64,000 bases of DNA from Climacteris rufus (Eukaryota > Chordata > Aves > Passeriformes > Climacteridae), in NCBI GenBank assembly GCA_013398175.1, contig VZRZ01005945.1, positions 1,393,941-1,457,940 of the forward strand. The letters run 5' to 3'. Below are positions 46,981 through 61,100 of the stretch, one piece after another; position 1 is the stretch's first letter; each line of letters opens with the position of its first letter. The position numbers and the translations under genes were made by a program. Below the pieces are notes generated by a model. It was given only the letters and a program-made list of their open reading frames with translations. It was not told the DNA's origin and did not search any database.

Positions 46981-49900
46981 TTTGAAATTAGTATTGTAAG
47001 TAAGAGGTTATTTTACTACCTTTTATAACACATTTGTTATTCCATCCCAAAATGCATGTAGACATAAATATTTAAAAATAAGTTTTATTCCTAACATTTT
47101 TATGCATTAGTGTACCTGTACGCTTACTTCACTAACAACCAGTTTGTTTTTTCTTCAGTGTAAATATCTCCAAGAACAAGTAAAAATCAGAAAAGAATAG
47201 AAACACAGGTTGTGATAAAATCTTATGATAGAATCAAATTCAATTCCAGATTGAAATCAGTTTACACCTGGCACTGCTTTAGTGAGACAGAAGGAAGCTT
47301 CCAGAAGTGAATAATCCGATTATACTTATTGCTTGCTTTCCCATATTAGTTCATCTATAATATTGTACAGTAGAAGTGCGCCCCTCTCCTCCCCCTTGAC
47401 ACACAAACCTAATACGGCAAAAAATAAGCGAATATAAGATTAAAAGGTGTAAGTGGAAGATACAGAAATTTGTACATGAGCATGCAGCTGTGTTAGTTGA
47501 GCTATTTCTTTTGTGATCAGTACAGTTTTTGAATGTTTAGTGCTAGTCCAGGAAAATGGGGTTGTTTTAAGCCTGTGACTAATGCTAGTCATGTTTGAGC
47601 AACCGTATTTTTTTCAGAGCAGTGCAATCTGATTGTGATTTTGGTCCACCAGTGTTTATCAATGGTGTCCAAAGAAAGCTAATATTTTCAGCAGGGCAGA
47701 ACCCAAGTAGGCAAAGTCTAACTCTTACTTTTAGTCATACAGACCAAGACCTGTATATGATACCAAATGGCTCAGCTCTGTTGACTTCAGAGGATGTCAG
47801 AGTCCATAAACTCCTAAGTGAAATCAATGGAGCCATAGTAGTTAATACACAGGAGGATTCACTCAGCGAGTTTAAATGTACTCAATGGCCTTTTACTGCT
47901 GAATGTTTAAACTTCCTGTGTGAATTTGTTATCAGACATGCATTTTTCTAAAACACTTACTGATACAAATGAGGATGCAGTGGTGCATCAGAGGATGCAC
48001 TATTGCAGAAGTGAGTTTTATTTGGTGCATGCTAACTGCTATATGAATATTCGATCTTCAGTGTTACATTTATGCAGAAAAGGCAGTGATTTTATTGACT
48101 GAAATCAGCTCTAGAATAATTAAATTCTATTTATTTACTTCCCTTCTGTTAGTGGTACTCATTTTGCCTCACATATAAAATTAGTAAATACTGAAAATTG
48201 CCAGTATGTTATTTGAAAACCTTCCTCCTCCTCTCCTTCAGTTTGGTCACTCAGCTTTTTAAACCTTTCCTGCTTTTCAGTCTGCAGTGTTGAATTTTAT
48301 CTATCAATTCACCTTTTCTTGCTATCTCAATACTTGTTTACTGCTGGTATTTTGTTCTTGCTCTTTTTTGGCCTTGCTCTCTTTTGAACTTCCTCTATCA
48401 TTCATTTTGCTTTTCTTCTCTCTAGCAGTACTTTTGGCAGTTTGAGGTACAAGGAAGTATAAAGTCTTCTCCTTGGCTGCTCAGAGTTCTGATGATATTT
48501 TATTATCATAACAGGAATGGGGAAGGAAGGGGAGAGAAAGGATTGTCATGACCCCATAGTCCCTTTCAAATGTGACCATCTGCAGAGCTTAGCTAGAACA
48601 ACAGCAAAGGAATACTGCTGCAAAAGAATTTCAGAAAATTGGTTTCTTGATGGAGCAAAAAGGGACCCAAGCCTAAGAGTGAGACTATTCACAGAATAAT
48701 GAATTTAAGCAATTTAAGTAAACATAGTACAATAATTGACCTTTACAGGTCTTTCAAAAATGTCGTTAGCTTAGTGGAAAAAGGGAAGGTATGGTTTACA
48801 AAATATCTCCAATCAGAGTATTTCTTTATAGTCCTGTGTTTGACATTCTTAAACCTTGACAGCTCCTTTAAGAGTATTTTGTATCAGCACTGTGAGAGTG
48901 AGTTGCGAAAATTTTTATGACAGTTTGAAATGGGACATTTGGGGCTAAATGAAGTCAGAATGTTTCAGTAAATCTGTCTGACACTTCTGACATTGAGGTT
49001 GGTAGTAAGTGGTAATTATGGAATCCTTTTATGCTTATGAAATACTAAAGAATTCTTTCAGTGTTTCCATAAAAATATCAGGTAATGCGCTTATAAATTT
49101 AAACTCCCTTTACACAAGAAGTATTTTCCTTTTTCATTTCACTCTTATTATGCCTGTGTTAAGACAGGGAGTATGACTTCCCTAGAAGATGAAAACTTTT
49201 TTATAACCACTGTAGCAATGAACCCAAAATACTTTACTAAATTCAGAGTAAAGCATTTGCAATTTAATATAAGAAACAAACGTGAGAATATTACAAGTCC
49301 ATAATGCCATCCATTCCAAAATGTAGGAAACAATGAAGAGTAAATGTAGACTGTGGACTCTGTTACAAAGAAGTCTTTTGTTTGAATCCACTAGAGTATT
49401 TTTACTGACAATAGAGTAAGGTAAAATATGTTTTATTTGCAACTAAAAGTTGCATTTAATTTTTTCATATGGATAAAAAAGTTGTAAGCCGTTATTTGAA
49501 ATACTTAAAATCTTTATTTCAAGAGGAGGGGGATTAGCTCAAAAATAAAGTTGTTTTCATGGTACAAACATATACACATATGCAGCTTCATAGACATCTG
49601 TCATCCTCTGCTGTTTTGCTGAAGTTCTCTATGGCACAATGAATTCAACAAAGAAATATCTTACCAGGGAGAAAGACTGAATATGTTGAAGGAGAAAATG
49701 GTTATGATGCTAAAAAAGTCTGGGAGAAGTCAGGCTTTGATTGCCCAGTATGCTATAAGACAGGACTGATAAGGCAAATACTAAACCTGAAGAAACTCCT
49801 ATTCATCTTGATGAAATCTGTACATTTCAGAATTTTTTGTATTTGATACATAACAGACTATTGCAAGCAATAGTCACAGGTGTCTAAAACTCAAAGCATG

Positions 49901-51059
49901 ACTTGTTTAGAGAAATCAGTGAATTAAAGACTAGTTAAATTAATAACAAAAATAGTAAAAATAAATCAAATTAAACCATAAAGACTAACGCTATATAAAG
50001 GGATATTATTAGAAAAAGAATGTACCTTTCTTGCCCTTCCCTCTTTTTTTTTATATTTTGAGTGGAAGAGGTAAATGAATGACCAAAATACTGAGCCTTT
50101 AAAGTCACCTCTGTGTTAGGATGTTGTCAGTTACAAAAAGAAGTGAAAACATGAATATTTCATATCTCTTTGGCATTCAACCTGCTTTGCATAGATGGCA
50201 GCTGGAGGTTCAAAACAGAGGGTTATTGCTTCACCACTGTCACCATGGTTTAGCAGGTAAATAATGCATGAGCTAAGAAGAGTTGACAAGGCAGACGGTA
50301 ATGATATATATTGGTTCAAGAGTCTGTCACCTCAAAAAGCACCTAGAAATTATTCACATCAGACTTATTTATTCCATATGACTGTTAACAGAATATTCAT
50401 AGATACAGTCTTTAATTTACTTAAAAAATTAGGAGTAGAAGGATATGGAAGGCAAGTAGCCGAACAAAGTTTCAAAAGGGTACCAATGTTAGTACATATG
50501 CAGCCACATATGTAAGATTTCTGGCTTAAAAATATGATAGTAATTTTGCACCTTTGGGGTGCCAGATTCTGGATTTATCTGCAGGAAAGCAAAAGTTCCT
50601 TCATATCAGTTAGACAGTGCCTAACTAAGCAGGGAATATCCTGACGTGTGTTACACAAAAGCAGGGCTGGTAGTCTGTATTATCAGCATTTTTTGCATAA
50701 TCTGGCATCTGATTAAAATGCTGACAAAAGCTAATAACACTACATTGTACAGCACTAAGCATAAGAAACAGTTTTTCAGTAAGAATTTCCAGAAAAGAAA
50801 ATAATGTCTGCTATACAGTGGCTGTGGAGTTGTTGGGGGTCACAAACTCTAACGACAAGCTCGTGTTCATCCTGTTTGTCAAATGTATTAAGACCTTTTT
50901 GTGACTTAATTAAAAAACCCAAACAACACATGCACATCCTATCCCTGTTCATTGCTCACAGCCTGCTTAACCCATAAAGGTTAATTTGTCACACTGGTGC
51001 TTTGTTTCCCATTTTGTTTATGAGATCACTCTCTGTAGTGACATCTGCATACATTAACT
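46981..51059. other. Unique AT-rich non-coding DNA, no supported gene
   Basis: A 118-codon plus frame at 47595-47951 and an 83-codon one at 50264-50515 have mixed, protein-like composition but no recognised motif and no convincing splice context. No transposable element is recognised. Confidence 0.5.
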
Positions 51060-51340
51060 AGCCCAACACATTTTGTGTTATCTGGCAGCTTCTTTAATTA
51101 CTGGTCAGGCATCACTTTTTAATATTGCAGCCAAGCAGAAATGTATTTGTTCCAGTAGCATTTTTAATGGGAGCCTGTAATATTCGGCCCTCCCTGGAGA
51201 GCCCTTCCAGCCAGGCTTCACCAATAAACCACAGCCGCTGCGCCGCAGCCCGAGGTATCGACAGATGCTTCCAACGGGATGCGTAATACGTGCTACCTGC
51301 TGTGAATAGAAAATGACTAAGGGCTGGTGGGACATTCTTT
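51060..51340. promoter_or_regulatory. Candidate conserved regulatory element with a CpG cluster
   Basis: The left half carries a TTTAATTA homeodomain site (51093-51100) and several TTTTAAT words. The right half abruptly gains eight CpGs in about 55 bp (51236-51290) although the flanks are almost free of CpG. Retained CpGs in AT-rich bird DNA point to purifying selection or lack of germline methylation. Two minus-strand frames (51105-51335 and 51112-51372) are open across it, so an exon is an alternative, but neither peptide is recognised. Function is inferred. Confidence 0.35.
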
Positions 51341-54300
51341 AGGCACAAATAGGCTGTGCTGATTTTCTTCACATCTTGTAAGGGGAGATTTGTGGTGTGG
51401 TTTTTCCCTTTCTGTCTCAGAGATGGTTTGTAAACTTATTTTTCCTCAAGGTGTGCAACATACAGCAATGGCTTACCAAGATTACAGTGTTAAGCACGTT
51501 CAGTGCAATGATTTCATTACACTGATAGCAATTTCCAGCTAAATCGTTCCAGCCAATCCAAAGAAAGTGTCAATAGTGCCAGTAAGAATGTTCCAGGGCC
51601 AAAAAAGATGTGAGCAACACAACAGAGTGGATTGAACTAGTCATGGTTATAATAAATACTGTATGCAGTAGTTGGAATAAAATAAGACAGTAGACTATAT
51701 CATGCAGCCAATGGACAAGTGAAATTATTCTTTATGATTATAAAGCTCAACTGTTGAATATGACGGGGCCTGGAGGTCCAGCATATGCTATAAATACAGA
51801 ACAAACATACCCCTCCTTCTCAAAAGTACTGACATTACAGCAGTAAATGTGGTATCTCATCCTGATTTTGAGAACTGTTTCCTAGGAAGCAGCGGGTTTG
51901 TTCCTGGAGTGTGTGCTTAAACCCTGTTGACTACATCTGGAGAGTCAGAAACATATACTTTGCTGAATAGTGGTGCATTTAAAAGAAAAGGAAAAAAAAA
52001 CCAAAACAAAGCATTTCAGCCATGAAGAACTTGACTACAGAAACAAATACTGTTTCTGGGGCTGTTTCCTCTACACCTTTCTCTTCCAATGTATTTTGCC
52101 ACCTATTTTTATTTATTGCCTGAGTTAGAAAGAGATTTAGTTCTGTTACTTTCCCTATTATTGAAAAAAGCAGCCTTCCTGTCAAAGTTGAGGTCCTTAA
52201 GCCAGTCTGGCAGGGGTTGGTCCACCTCGGTTGTGTGAGTTGATATCACTGCACATTCTAAATAACTTGTGGCCATGCTGGCAGAGTCTGAAAGTCATTT
52301 GCCGCTGCTTTTTGCTGTGATGAGTATGTGATGCCATTGTCAAGATACTGATTTATTATCCAGCCTAATGGCTGTTTCTAGTGGGATTTGCAGTTTACTG
52401 CCAAAAGTTGTGGAATCAATATATTCCAACAGAATAAAAGATTAAAATTAGGCTCAGATACATATTTAGTTAAAAACTGAGCATAATTCTTCTGAATCTT
52501 GTGAAAGATATAATAAACAGAACTGGGTTGATTTCTGTAACATGGATTGATTCTGTTTTGTATGTAAAAATTTGTAGAAGCTGCTTTGTGATGAGGCACT
52601 GCGATGATGATTAATTTCGTGAAATATCTGTTTTATGTATGTGCATTGTAAAGAAGATTGGGAATAGGTTAAATACAGGGTCCACACTGTACTTGCTAAT
52701 TCAGTAGACTATAGGCATATCACGTTTTTTTGCTGTTTCAAATAAATCAGCCTTTGACTTGTGCTTTACTTGTGAAACAATCTTTTCTTTTCTGACTTCC
52801 AAATCAGATGCTTCTGAAGCAGAACTGTTAGATGAATAAACAATGACAGGATAAGAATAGACCATGTTAGAGAGCCTGACTATGTTAAAGCAAAGATTAG
52901 TAGATAGAAGACACAGAAAGGCGTTGTTACATCTGAGTTGTTGTTGTTACATCTGAGTCTTATTTTATGTGCATAACACTCTGCTGTACCAGATGGACTT
53001 GAAAATGTAATTCTTTGGTGAAAAAAAACTTGAGGAAAGGAAACACTAAAAAAATGCTGTGTGAACTATCATAATTATAATATTGATAAATAACAACATG
53101 CATAACTATGATAGATAATCTTCTTTGCTTCCAAACAAAGATGAACTCAGCTTCTCTCAGCTGAAATTTGTTGCCGGCATGCTCAAGTGGCAGGTAACTC
53201 CATTCTCTTTTTTTTCCTGCTTTTTCTTAGGGAGATTATTCTGTGGTGGTTTTTTTATTCTTTCCTTGCAAATAATTGCACCAAACTCAGAGATCCGTAC
53301 AACTGGGTCTTTTGTGGCTGCATCAACATTTAGAATGGAAATATTATTTTTCAGTGGCCAAATCTAGTTTTTTCTAATCTCTTCTGCTTTGATTCCTACT
53401 AGGAAGATTTTTAAAACAATGAGGATTTGGCAGGAGTCAGATTGGTTTGATATCTTTTCTGAGATTCCAAGGAGGAACAACTTCTTTTACCTGAAGAATT
53501 TGTAGTGCAATTAATCAGAGGGTTACTAGAGCAAGGAGTAATTTTAGCGCAAGGCTGGGATATTTCTCCTATAGAATGTTTGTGAAGATTTAGGAAGGGG
53601 AATTTTATTTTCTAGATGCATTTCAGCATCAGCTTATTTGCATCGTTTAACAATGGCATGAGTGAAGAGGTTTGTGAACACAACAGTTTTCACAGCTGCC
53701 AAGAGTCTCTTCCTGGTTTGCTTTGACTTGAGACCTTTCTGTCTTTAAAGGTTGAATTTGGGTGGATGGCAGCTGTCTGTGCCACTGAGGCTCTTTTAGC
53801 AGAATTAGAAATGGAAAAGTTGAACAGGAACAGCACACATCTAAATCTGACAGGCTGGTGATGGGGTTACAAGAGCTCTGGCCAATGCTTTGGTATTTCC
53901 ATTTTGCATGTTATTTCTGTGAATCAAGTGAGGGATGGAGAAGCACAATTAATTAGGGCTGTGACTAGCGTCTTCAGCAGCAGTGCTGCCTGTTACAGGT
54001 ACACAAAAATAAAACAACAAAAGAAAATACCAAGCTTTTTGGAATAAGCAAACAGTGTGATAGAAGTAAAATTTCACTGGCAATTTGTGCAACTCTTAAG
54101 GGAAAGTCAACATTTTGTTGTTCATCAAGGAAAGGAATATTCCTTTACTGTGTTGAATTGGGACATTTGTCCTAATACGGGAGCTGTAGTGGAGATCTCT
54201 GAGTGCCAGGCCAGGCCAGGTCTGAACCACAATGCAGCAGTCAGCAATCTTGAGTGAGGCCAGTGCTTGTTCTCTGGAGGATCCTGTCTGTGACTGTGAC

Positions 54301-54536
54301 TGATACCAGTTTTATTCAGAGGAAAGCTCATAGGCAGTTATGGGATATTCAGATGATAAGGTAATTTTTATAGCTGACTTGTACCATGACTGGGAGAAAA
54401 AGCTAAATTCTCAGAAGACTTGAACATATCTCTGAAATCCACTGTAAAATGGACAGGTCTCCCTATAAGAAGACATTTCTCTAAAGTAGTGTCTTTCTTT
54501 GGAAGTTGGTTCTTATGATGGTTGATGATTCAAAGG
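51341..54536. other. Unique AT-rich DNA; a short tandem and two weak exon-like fragments
   Basis: GTTACATCTGAGT is duplicated with a 20-bp period at 52925-52958. Near 53141-53193 an open stretch ends CAG|GTAACT, a reasonable splice donor. At 53463-53582 forty codons between stops read protein-like (for example LIRGLLEQGVI). Neither is recognised or linked to other exons, and both may be chance. Confidence 0.4.
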
Positions 54537-54585
54537 AATCATAGTACACCAGATTGGAAGGGAACCTCAGGGATCACCTAGTAAA
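54537..54585 (-). mobile_element. Short CR1 3'-end remnant
   Basis: AATCATAGTACACCAGATTGG followed by AAGGGAACCTCAGGGATCACC matches the outermost antisense CR1 3' end. Similarity is lost after about 50 bp, so the remainder may be too diverged or absent. Confidence 0.6.
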
Positions 54586-56840
54586 GAAGGACTTGAAATC
54601 CACACAGAGAGGAATGTCTCCATGCATTCAAGTGGCATGGTTTGGCATAAAGAGGCCACTGTGTCAGTTCAGCCTGCAAGCAGCATCCAGAAATTTGCCT
54701 GCTCAGACTGATGCCTTTGGCTCCCTGCATGCAGATGATGGCTGTTCACTAGCTGAACCACAGACTGGAGGTGCCCTGTGTGGCTGAGAGCTGCCACATT
54801 TAAAGCAGCAATTTCTTCAATCACTTTCCCTTCAAAGTGTTAAATACTTTAACATATTAATAGTTAAGCACTGATTGAATGTCCTGGACAGCTGAAAGTC
54901 CCAAGGCAAAGAGAAAAAAAAATTGTTTAACTGTATTGTTGAGGTCAATTAGTAAGTCAAACTTACTTATGAGCAGTTTGCTGTCATTAAATGTTTCAAA
55001 TAAGTCCAAAGAGCCTGTTTGAAAGGCTACTACTGCCAGTCAATAGTTACACATATAAAGCTGAGAACAGACTGGAAGCGTGAAATAGCCTAATACAGTG
55101 AGATGAAGAGGAAAAAGCTGGATTGCCCAGATAAGACAAACTAAATGAGAAAACTGTCATGTAAAGAAAAGCCTTTACTTTTCTCCCTTTATAAAAGTTG
55201 CACAATGTGATACAGATAATTTACATTTTCCTGGAGATGAATACGATGAATATTTTCAGGAACACTTTCATGAATATGGAAAACTGGGTGTACTTTTATT
55301 GCTATATTCATAAAATATGCATCTGGTGAGTCCCTGTTTTCACAGTATGAAATATGGATTGGAATTTTTAATTTCTTCATTTATTTTCTAGAAGTTTTTT
55401 TCTTTTAATAAGGTGTTTCAATGTAATGATTTAGAATGTGAATCCTGTCATCGTTAGTTATGTAATAAGTCACCTTCAGAAGAATCATTGGCTTCTTTTA
55501 CTGCCTCACTGCCAGTTCTCTTACGAATTTAAAGTAAAAGGCTTGAACTCTCATGCAGGCTGGGTAATTGAGCTATTGAATCCCTCTTTCCTCATAGCAT
55601 GATCTTATCCCATCTCCTAGAAAACATTTTGCAGTCTGCTCAATTTTCAAAATTCTAGGTAAACGTAAACCTTGGGACACAGAAGAGAGGATTCTTTGAT
55701 GAAACAATAGGGGAAAGTGGTTGTTTTTTGAAATATCACAAAGTTTGGATGCAACAAGAGAGCAGTTTTCCCCTAGCTCTACTCCTGACCTGCATTTCTT
55801 AGGGCTTTACAAGAAAACTACCTGTAAGACAAGAACTTGTCCTTTTCTTCCATGGAAAAGGAATGGAGCAAATAAAAAGATTAGTTAAGCATCATTGCCA
55901 GTGAGATTTGTCTAATCTCACACTAAAACCCCAGCCATGTACTTGAATGGTAATACAAATATTTTTTATAGCTTAAATATTTTATTAATACATTGGTATA
56001 TATTGATATATCACCATTTACTGTATTACAAAACAGAAAAGTTCTATTAAATCAGAAGAGGTACCTACTCAGAATAACATTTACCAAGAAGATTTCTTCA
56101 TTGCCTTTTAAAAATCCTTACTTTGAAACAAATCAGCTTGTTAAAAGGTGTTTAATTTTTTAAGTGATACAGTGCCCGTTTCCCTTTGATGTGTAGTTGA
56201 AGCCAAAGTGCTTATGCAAGTACTCAGGTATGCAAACTACATGGGTGTATTCACTATGTTTTTGAAATTGATGAAATTACCTAAAATAAATTACAAATGC
56301 AAATTCTACAGAAAATTTAAGGAATTTGTACACCAAATTTTAATTTGGATAAACAGTTGTCACATCTGTTCTTAAAATGAAGAGATGGTCACAGAGAGGT
56401 GTACTCTGAAAACCTCTGTCTGAAAACTTCCTATTTTTCTTTTGATTATTCAAAATTTCACATATCAAATTTACCTTATTTTTTTGAAATTTTTAAGAGG
56501 AACATATTGTCATTATTGAAACTTACTAGTAAATATGCATTTTCTCCTTCTACAGTGTTAGTTTTTGATAGCATATGCAATTAAATTGTCTCCTTAAAGG
56601 GTCCAATTATTATAATCATAATTCAATAAAATGAGATATTTTGAGAATGAGGGTAAGAAGAAAGTGATTTCCTAAAATCCTGTTATGGAATTTACTATAG
56701 AAGGTACATACATACAAAGTGTCAAGCTTGCTTTTCTTGAGGCTTCTTGCTTAATTTGAATTTTGAACAAATTCATGGTGTTCATTGAAATGCAAATTCT
56801 TTCATTTTCAGTATTCAAAAATTTTCTCAGAAAAAAAGAC
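54586..56840. other. Unique AT-rich non-coding DNA, no gene seen
   Basis: No gene or repeat family is recognised. The 54590-54790 part is somewhat GC-richer and could be a heavily diverged continuation of the CR1 remnant to its left, but no diagnostic words remain. Confidence 0.55.
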
Positions 56841-57042
56841 AAGGAGCAATGAATACAATTTCCACTATGAGAAACTGTGATTAGATATTGGGAAAATAAT
56901 GATAAGATGAAGGATGGTCAGCACTGGAACAGGTTACCCAGACATATTTTGGAATCTCCATCCTGGATATAAAATAAAAAACAACTGGATGCAGGCCCAA
57001 GCCATCTGATCGAATTCTGAAGTGTTCCTGCTTTGAGTGAGC
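56841..57042 (+). mobile_element. Diverged CR1 LINE fragment, sense orientation
   Basis: AAGGAGCAATGAATACAA, GGTCAGCACTGGAACAGG, TTACCCAGACATATTTTGG, AATCTCCATCCTGG and GTTCCTGCTTTGAGTGAGC follow the sense-strand CR1 3' UTR order. There are many substitutions, and the terminal ATTCTATG tail is missing. It is an older copy than the one at 62216. Confidence 0.78.
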
Positions 57043-58079
57043 ACTGTTATTTTGTGATTCCTGAAATCAGCCTTAAATTGGCTGAGTGTAATGTGCCTCT
57101 CTGCTTACTAAAAAAAATTGTTACATTAAAACAAACAAAATAGCATCTTCAGAAGAAATTCTGCTAACTCCTGAAAAGGAACCATTATCCAGTATGAGGG
57201 AAAAGATGTCAAAACACATAGACAGAAGTAAGGAAATAAATGTCATTGTTATCACAGCAGCCCTTTGCTGTTCAGAATCGAGCACAAGATAGACTGTGAC
57301 TTTCTTAGGTGGCAGTTAAAGACAAGAATGAGGAAGGATAAGGTCTATAGATTCTATTAACAGAGAAGATGCAATGTGTTGGCAATAAATCAATAGTTAT
57401 ATTAGACCTTAGAAACAACAAAGGAAATGTTCAGAGGATGACTCACTTTAGTGAAAGAAAGTGACAAATGGTCTCAGTTTAATGGCTAATATCAAACATT
57501 GTTAGGGAAAGTAAATTCTAAAGCCTCAGATCAATATTACCTCTTAGACTTACAAAGCAGAAGATACAGAATCAAAGTTAAACTGTCAGAAGAACCCAAA
57601 TCTCTCAAAATACAGACAATTCACAAGAAGATGAAAATATTGTGATTCTCCCCTAGGGCTTTAATCTTAAAAAAAACCAAACCAAACCAAGCTGAACCCT
57701 CCCCACCAGAGTTCATGTTCTTATTCATTCTCACTTCATAGCAGGCATCTTTGTCATTTGACATTCACCCCTTTCAAGAAAAAAACTAGGGATCTACACA
57801 TAGAATATAAACATGATTTTAGTTATCCATGTGCATTCTGGCAAAATGGTGTAGCCTTGTGTCTCTAGGTTTATACCTAAAATTATTATTTACACTGGGG
57901 GAGATTCAGCTTCAGTCATAGCTGAATTCACTCTACTGAGACTTTCTGCTCTTCTTTTGGGTGGTGACCTTTATTCAGTTGAAGTGCAGCCTATCCAGCA
58001 ATGAATTCACCGATTATGTTTCAACAAACATTAGAGGAAGATAAATAGCTAAACCAAAGTATCTTAACCTGAGGCTACA
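57043..58079. other. Unique AT-rich non-coding DNA, no gene seen
   Basis: Nothing is recognised apart from a short AAACC repeat at 57669-57690. Confidence 0.6.
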
Positions 58080-58185
58080 TCATAGAACCATAGCATGACT
58101 GAGGTTAGAAGGGACCTCTGGATGTCATCTGGTCTAACCCCTCTGCTCAAGCAAGGCCACCAGGAGCCCATCACTATTCCAGAAG
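58080..58185 (-). mobile_element. CR1 LINE 3'-end fragment
   Basis: TCATAGAACCATAGCATGAC, then TTAGAAGGGACCTCTGGATG, CATCTGGTCTAACCCCTC and TGCTCAAGCAAGGCCACC match the antisense CR1 3' end closely. It is truncated after about 105 bp. Confidence 0.87.
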
Positions 58186-61100
58186 GTTAATTACTGCCCT
58201 TCCAGTTGAATAGTTTCATATTCTGAAAATACCATCGTTTCAAAGCAGTGAAGGACTCCAAATAGGGAATTAGCAGATACAGAGGTGGCAGACTAGGAGT
58301 GACAAAGCTTGCCAGCGATTTTCCATGGCCATTTACAGCACATTAAAAAAATAGACTTGTAATGATTTCTAGAAAACACTTACCTTTTTACTCAAGAGGT
58401 GGGATAGGCTGGAACTTTTCATATTGCAAAAAGTGGGACTGATGCAGTCATGGAGGTCATGGTGGAAGGCTGACTGAAATGTATAATCTCACAAATGACA
58501 TGGAGAAGGTGACTGAAATGTTTTGATATTGTTTTGAAGTATTAAGAACAAGGAAGCATGAAATGAAATTATTGTGTTGGTTTTCTTTAAAATGAGTAAA
58601 AGGTATTTTGGTAATACTTCACAGAACACAATTAAATTGTAGGATGTAGTGAATGTCAAAATAGAAATGCATTAAAAAAGCTATTCTACCAAAGACTACT
58701 AAACCCTGTGATGCAGATACAAATTCTAGATCATGAGGTTCACTCTTCTTAGAGACAAGATGCTAGGCCAACTTTTGCTCCAATCAGTACAGACACACAT
58801 AATTTCCATTTACTATTATTTATTCTTTATTTAATTATGAATGCAACCAATCTATGTTTAAAAGTAGTGCAAGAATCTTATTGCAAGGGTATTTATAGGA
58901 GAAATGTAAAGATGTCTGTACATAATAAATCTACTTAGGATTTATCTGGGTAAAGAAAGAAGAAAAAGAGCTCTGTTTTCCTTATTGAGGACAGAACATG
59001 GCAGGCAGACTATGAAAAGAGGATAACAGATGTAATTCCTTGTGAATGAGACTTTCAAATATTAGGTATTTTAACATGCCAAAATTAGTGGAACTTGGTT
59101 GTTTGTGTCAATAATGTTACTGGAGATTAAAACCATTTATGAAGATTTTGAAGGGCCAGACATGCATATTGGTTGCATTTTCCTCCATTTCAATTTCAAT
59201 TAACTATTCCAGTAGCAATTCAGTATAAGTCTAGAGGTGTCATTCTACAGTGAGGTGTGCTTGTTTTAAAGCACTGACCTATTTTCATTATATAAATCTA
59301 TTCTTGGTTTCTTCTATCAGAAATTTTAACCATTTTTTCAGAACATTTTCCGTATAGCAGAGTCAGGTTGAACACTTAGATAAAAGTTGTTTAGTTATTT
59401 CCAGGAACAAAGCTGAAAATAGGACAAGCATTTTTGTCGCTGTGTTAAAAGGAGTTGAGATTTTATCTTTTGGAACAAAAAGTAATACTGGAGGGAAAGA
59501 TGGCACTTGAATGTGCCTGATGTAGCCCATCTGTTATTCTAATAGGTAACAAATGATTAGATTTATTGGTTTTTGATCAATTCTATATGTTCATGCTGGA
59601 GTATTTCTTAACTGTTACACCTGATCAGGTCATTACATCAGGCTGCCATCAACCAGAAATAGCTACAGTCTTACATTACCTTCACCTGGTTGGGGTGAAG
59701 TTTAAACCAACATCCAGTACTCTAATCCAGACTTTGTATTTCTATGGCCCCCCTTGCTGACATCAACACACATGGAAAAGAGAATCCTAGAAAGGTTTTG
59801 AAGAAAATACATTGCTTGATTTTGAGGGGTTCCTTAACATCACTCATTTCGTGTATGCTGGTATATCTGATGCCAGAACAAACTGTAGTTTATTAGTATC
59901 TCACCTGACTGGATTAACTTTTTTTCCTTAGTGCTTGTTGTATTCTTGTTCTTTAGAGGTCCTTGTATTCAGAGCATTGACGACTTGTTCACATAAAAAT
60001 GAAAAGTATTAGGTCATATGAAGTTATCAAATTTTTCACTTGTTTATGAAGTTGTTGATATTGCAAACATGCTTTTTTATAAAAGATCTTTTTAAGCTCA
60101 TCTGCATTAAAATTTCCTTTCTTCCTTTTCCTGCAGAAAAATTGTACCTTATGTGAGTGAGTGATATACATTCTTCTTTTGTCTTTTCGTGACTTACACG
60201 CCAACCTGCAACTATGTATGTAAACTGCAAGCATATATATGTGCAACTACTTGCACATACATGTGCTTGAATGTAAGCTCACCACCCATCAAATGAAATT
60301 CAATCTGAGGTGGCTGCTTCACTTACATTTCAAAAATATAAATAATTGATAACTAAGATTTGTAGAACTGAATGGAAAATAATATAAAAGTATGCTAGTT
60401 TTTATATTCCCTATAAATACTTTTTTTAGTACTTACCAGTCTGCCATCACTAAAACCAAATGATAGATAGTAATATATCCCTAATGATAGAAAGCTTGTT
60501 TTTATAGAATAAATAAATAATGAAAAATATAGTAAATCTGCCACTGCTATAGAAAATAACATACTGTCCTTTTCTAAGCAATCTCTTCCACAGTCTGATG
60601 TTCAAACTTGTGGTTGGTTGTTTAGTTTAACTGAGATAGTTGCTTATGTGAAACCAAATAACTTCTAATTGACATTTCTGAAAATTCTGGGATATCATTT
60701 CTGTTTTCAGAGAACTGGATGACCAAGCAGAGAGACAGTAAATGATCAGAGACATTTAAACTAGCTTGATCAAATACTTTGTGAAGCTAAAGAGTGAACT
60801 TTAAAATGACACAGAGTTCAATAGGATTTAATACAGTCCCGAAGAAGAGGATTTTATATACGGAAGTACATTTTTCAGTATTTTTTTCTGCTTGACTAAC
60901 TATATACACGTATTTTTTCACAAATACCTACTTTTATTAGTATAAGAAGAAAAATATGCTTTTAGTGGTATTTTTCTGATTTTTAGTACTTGACTGGGGA
61001 ACCTAAATATTAATGTTATTTTAGTACTGTTGATCATAAGCAATTAATATTTTGAGCTGCGGCTCTGTAAATATGATATGACTTTAGAAAACTATTGGCT

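Noticed and set aside
47595..47951. 118-codon plus-strand frame with protein-like composition
   Set aside because: No recognised domain and no splice sites or promoter. Chance length for this amount of sequence.
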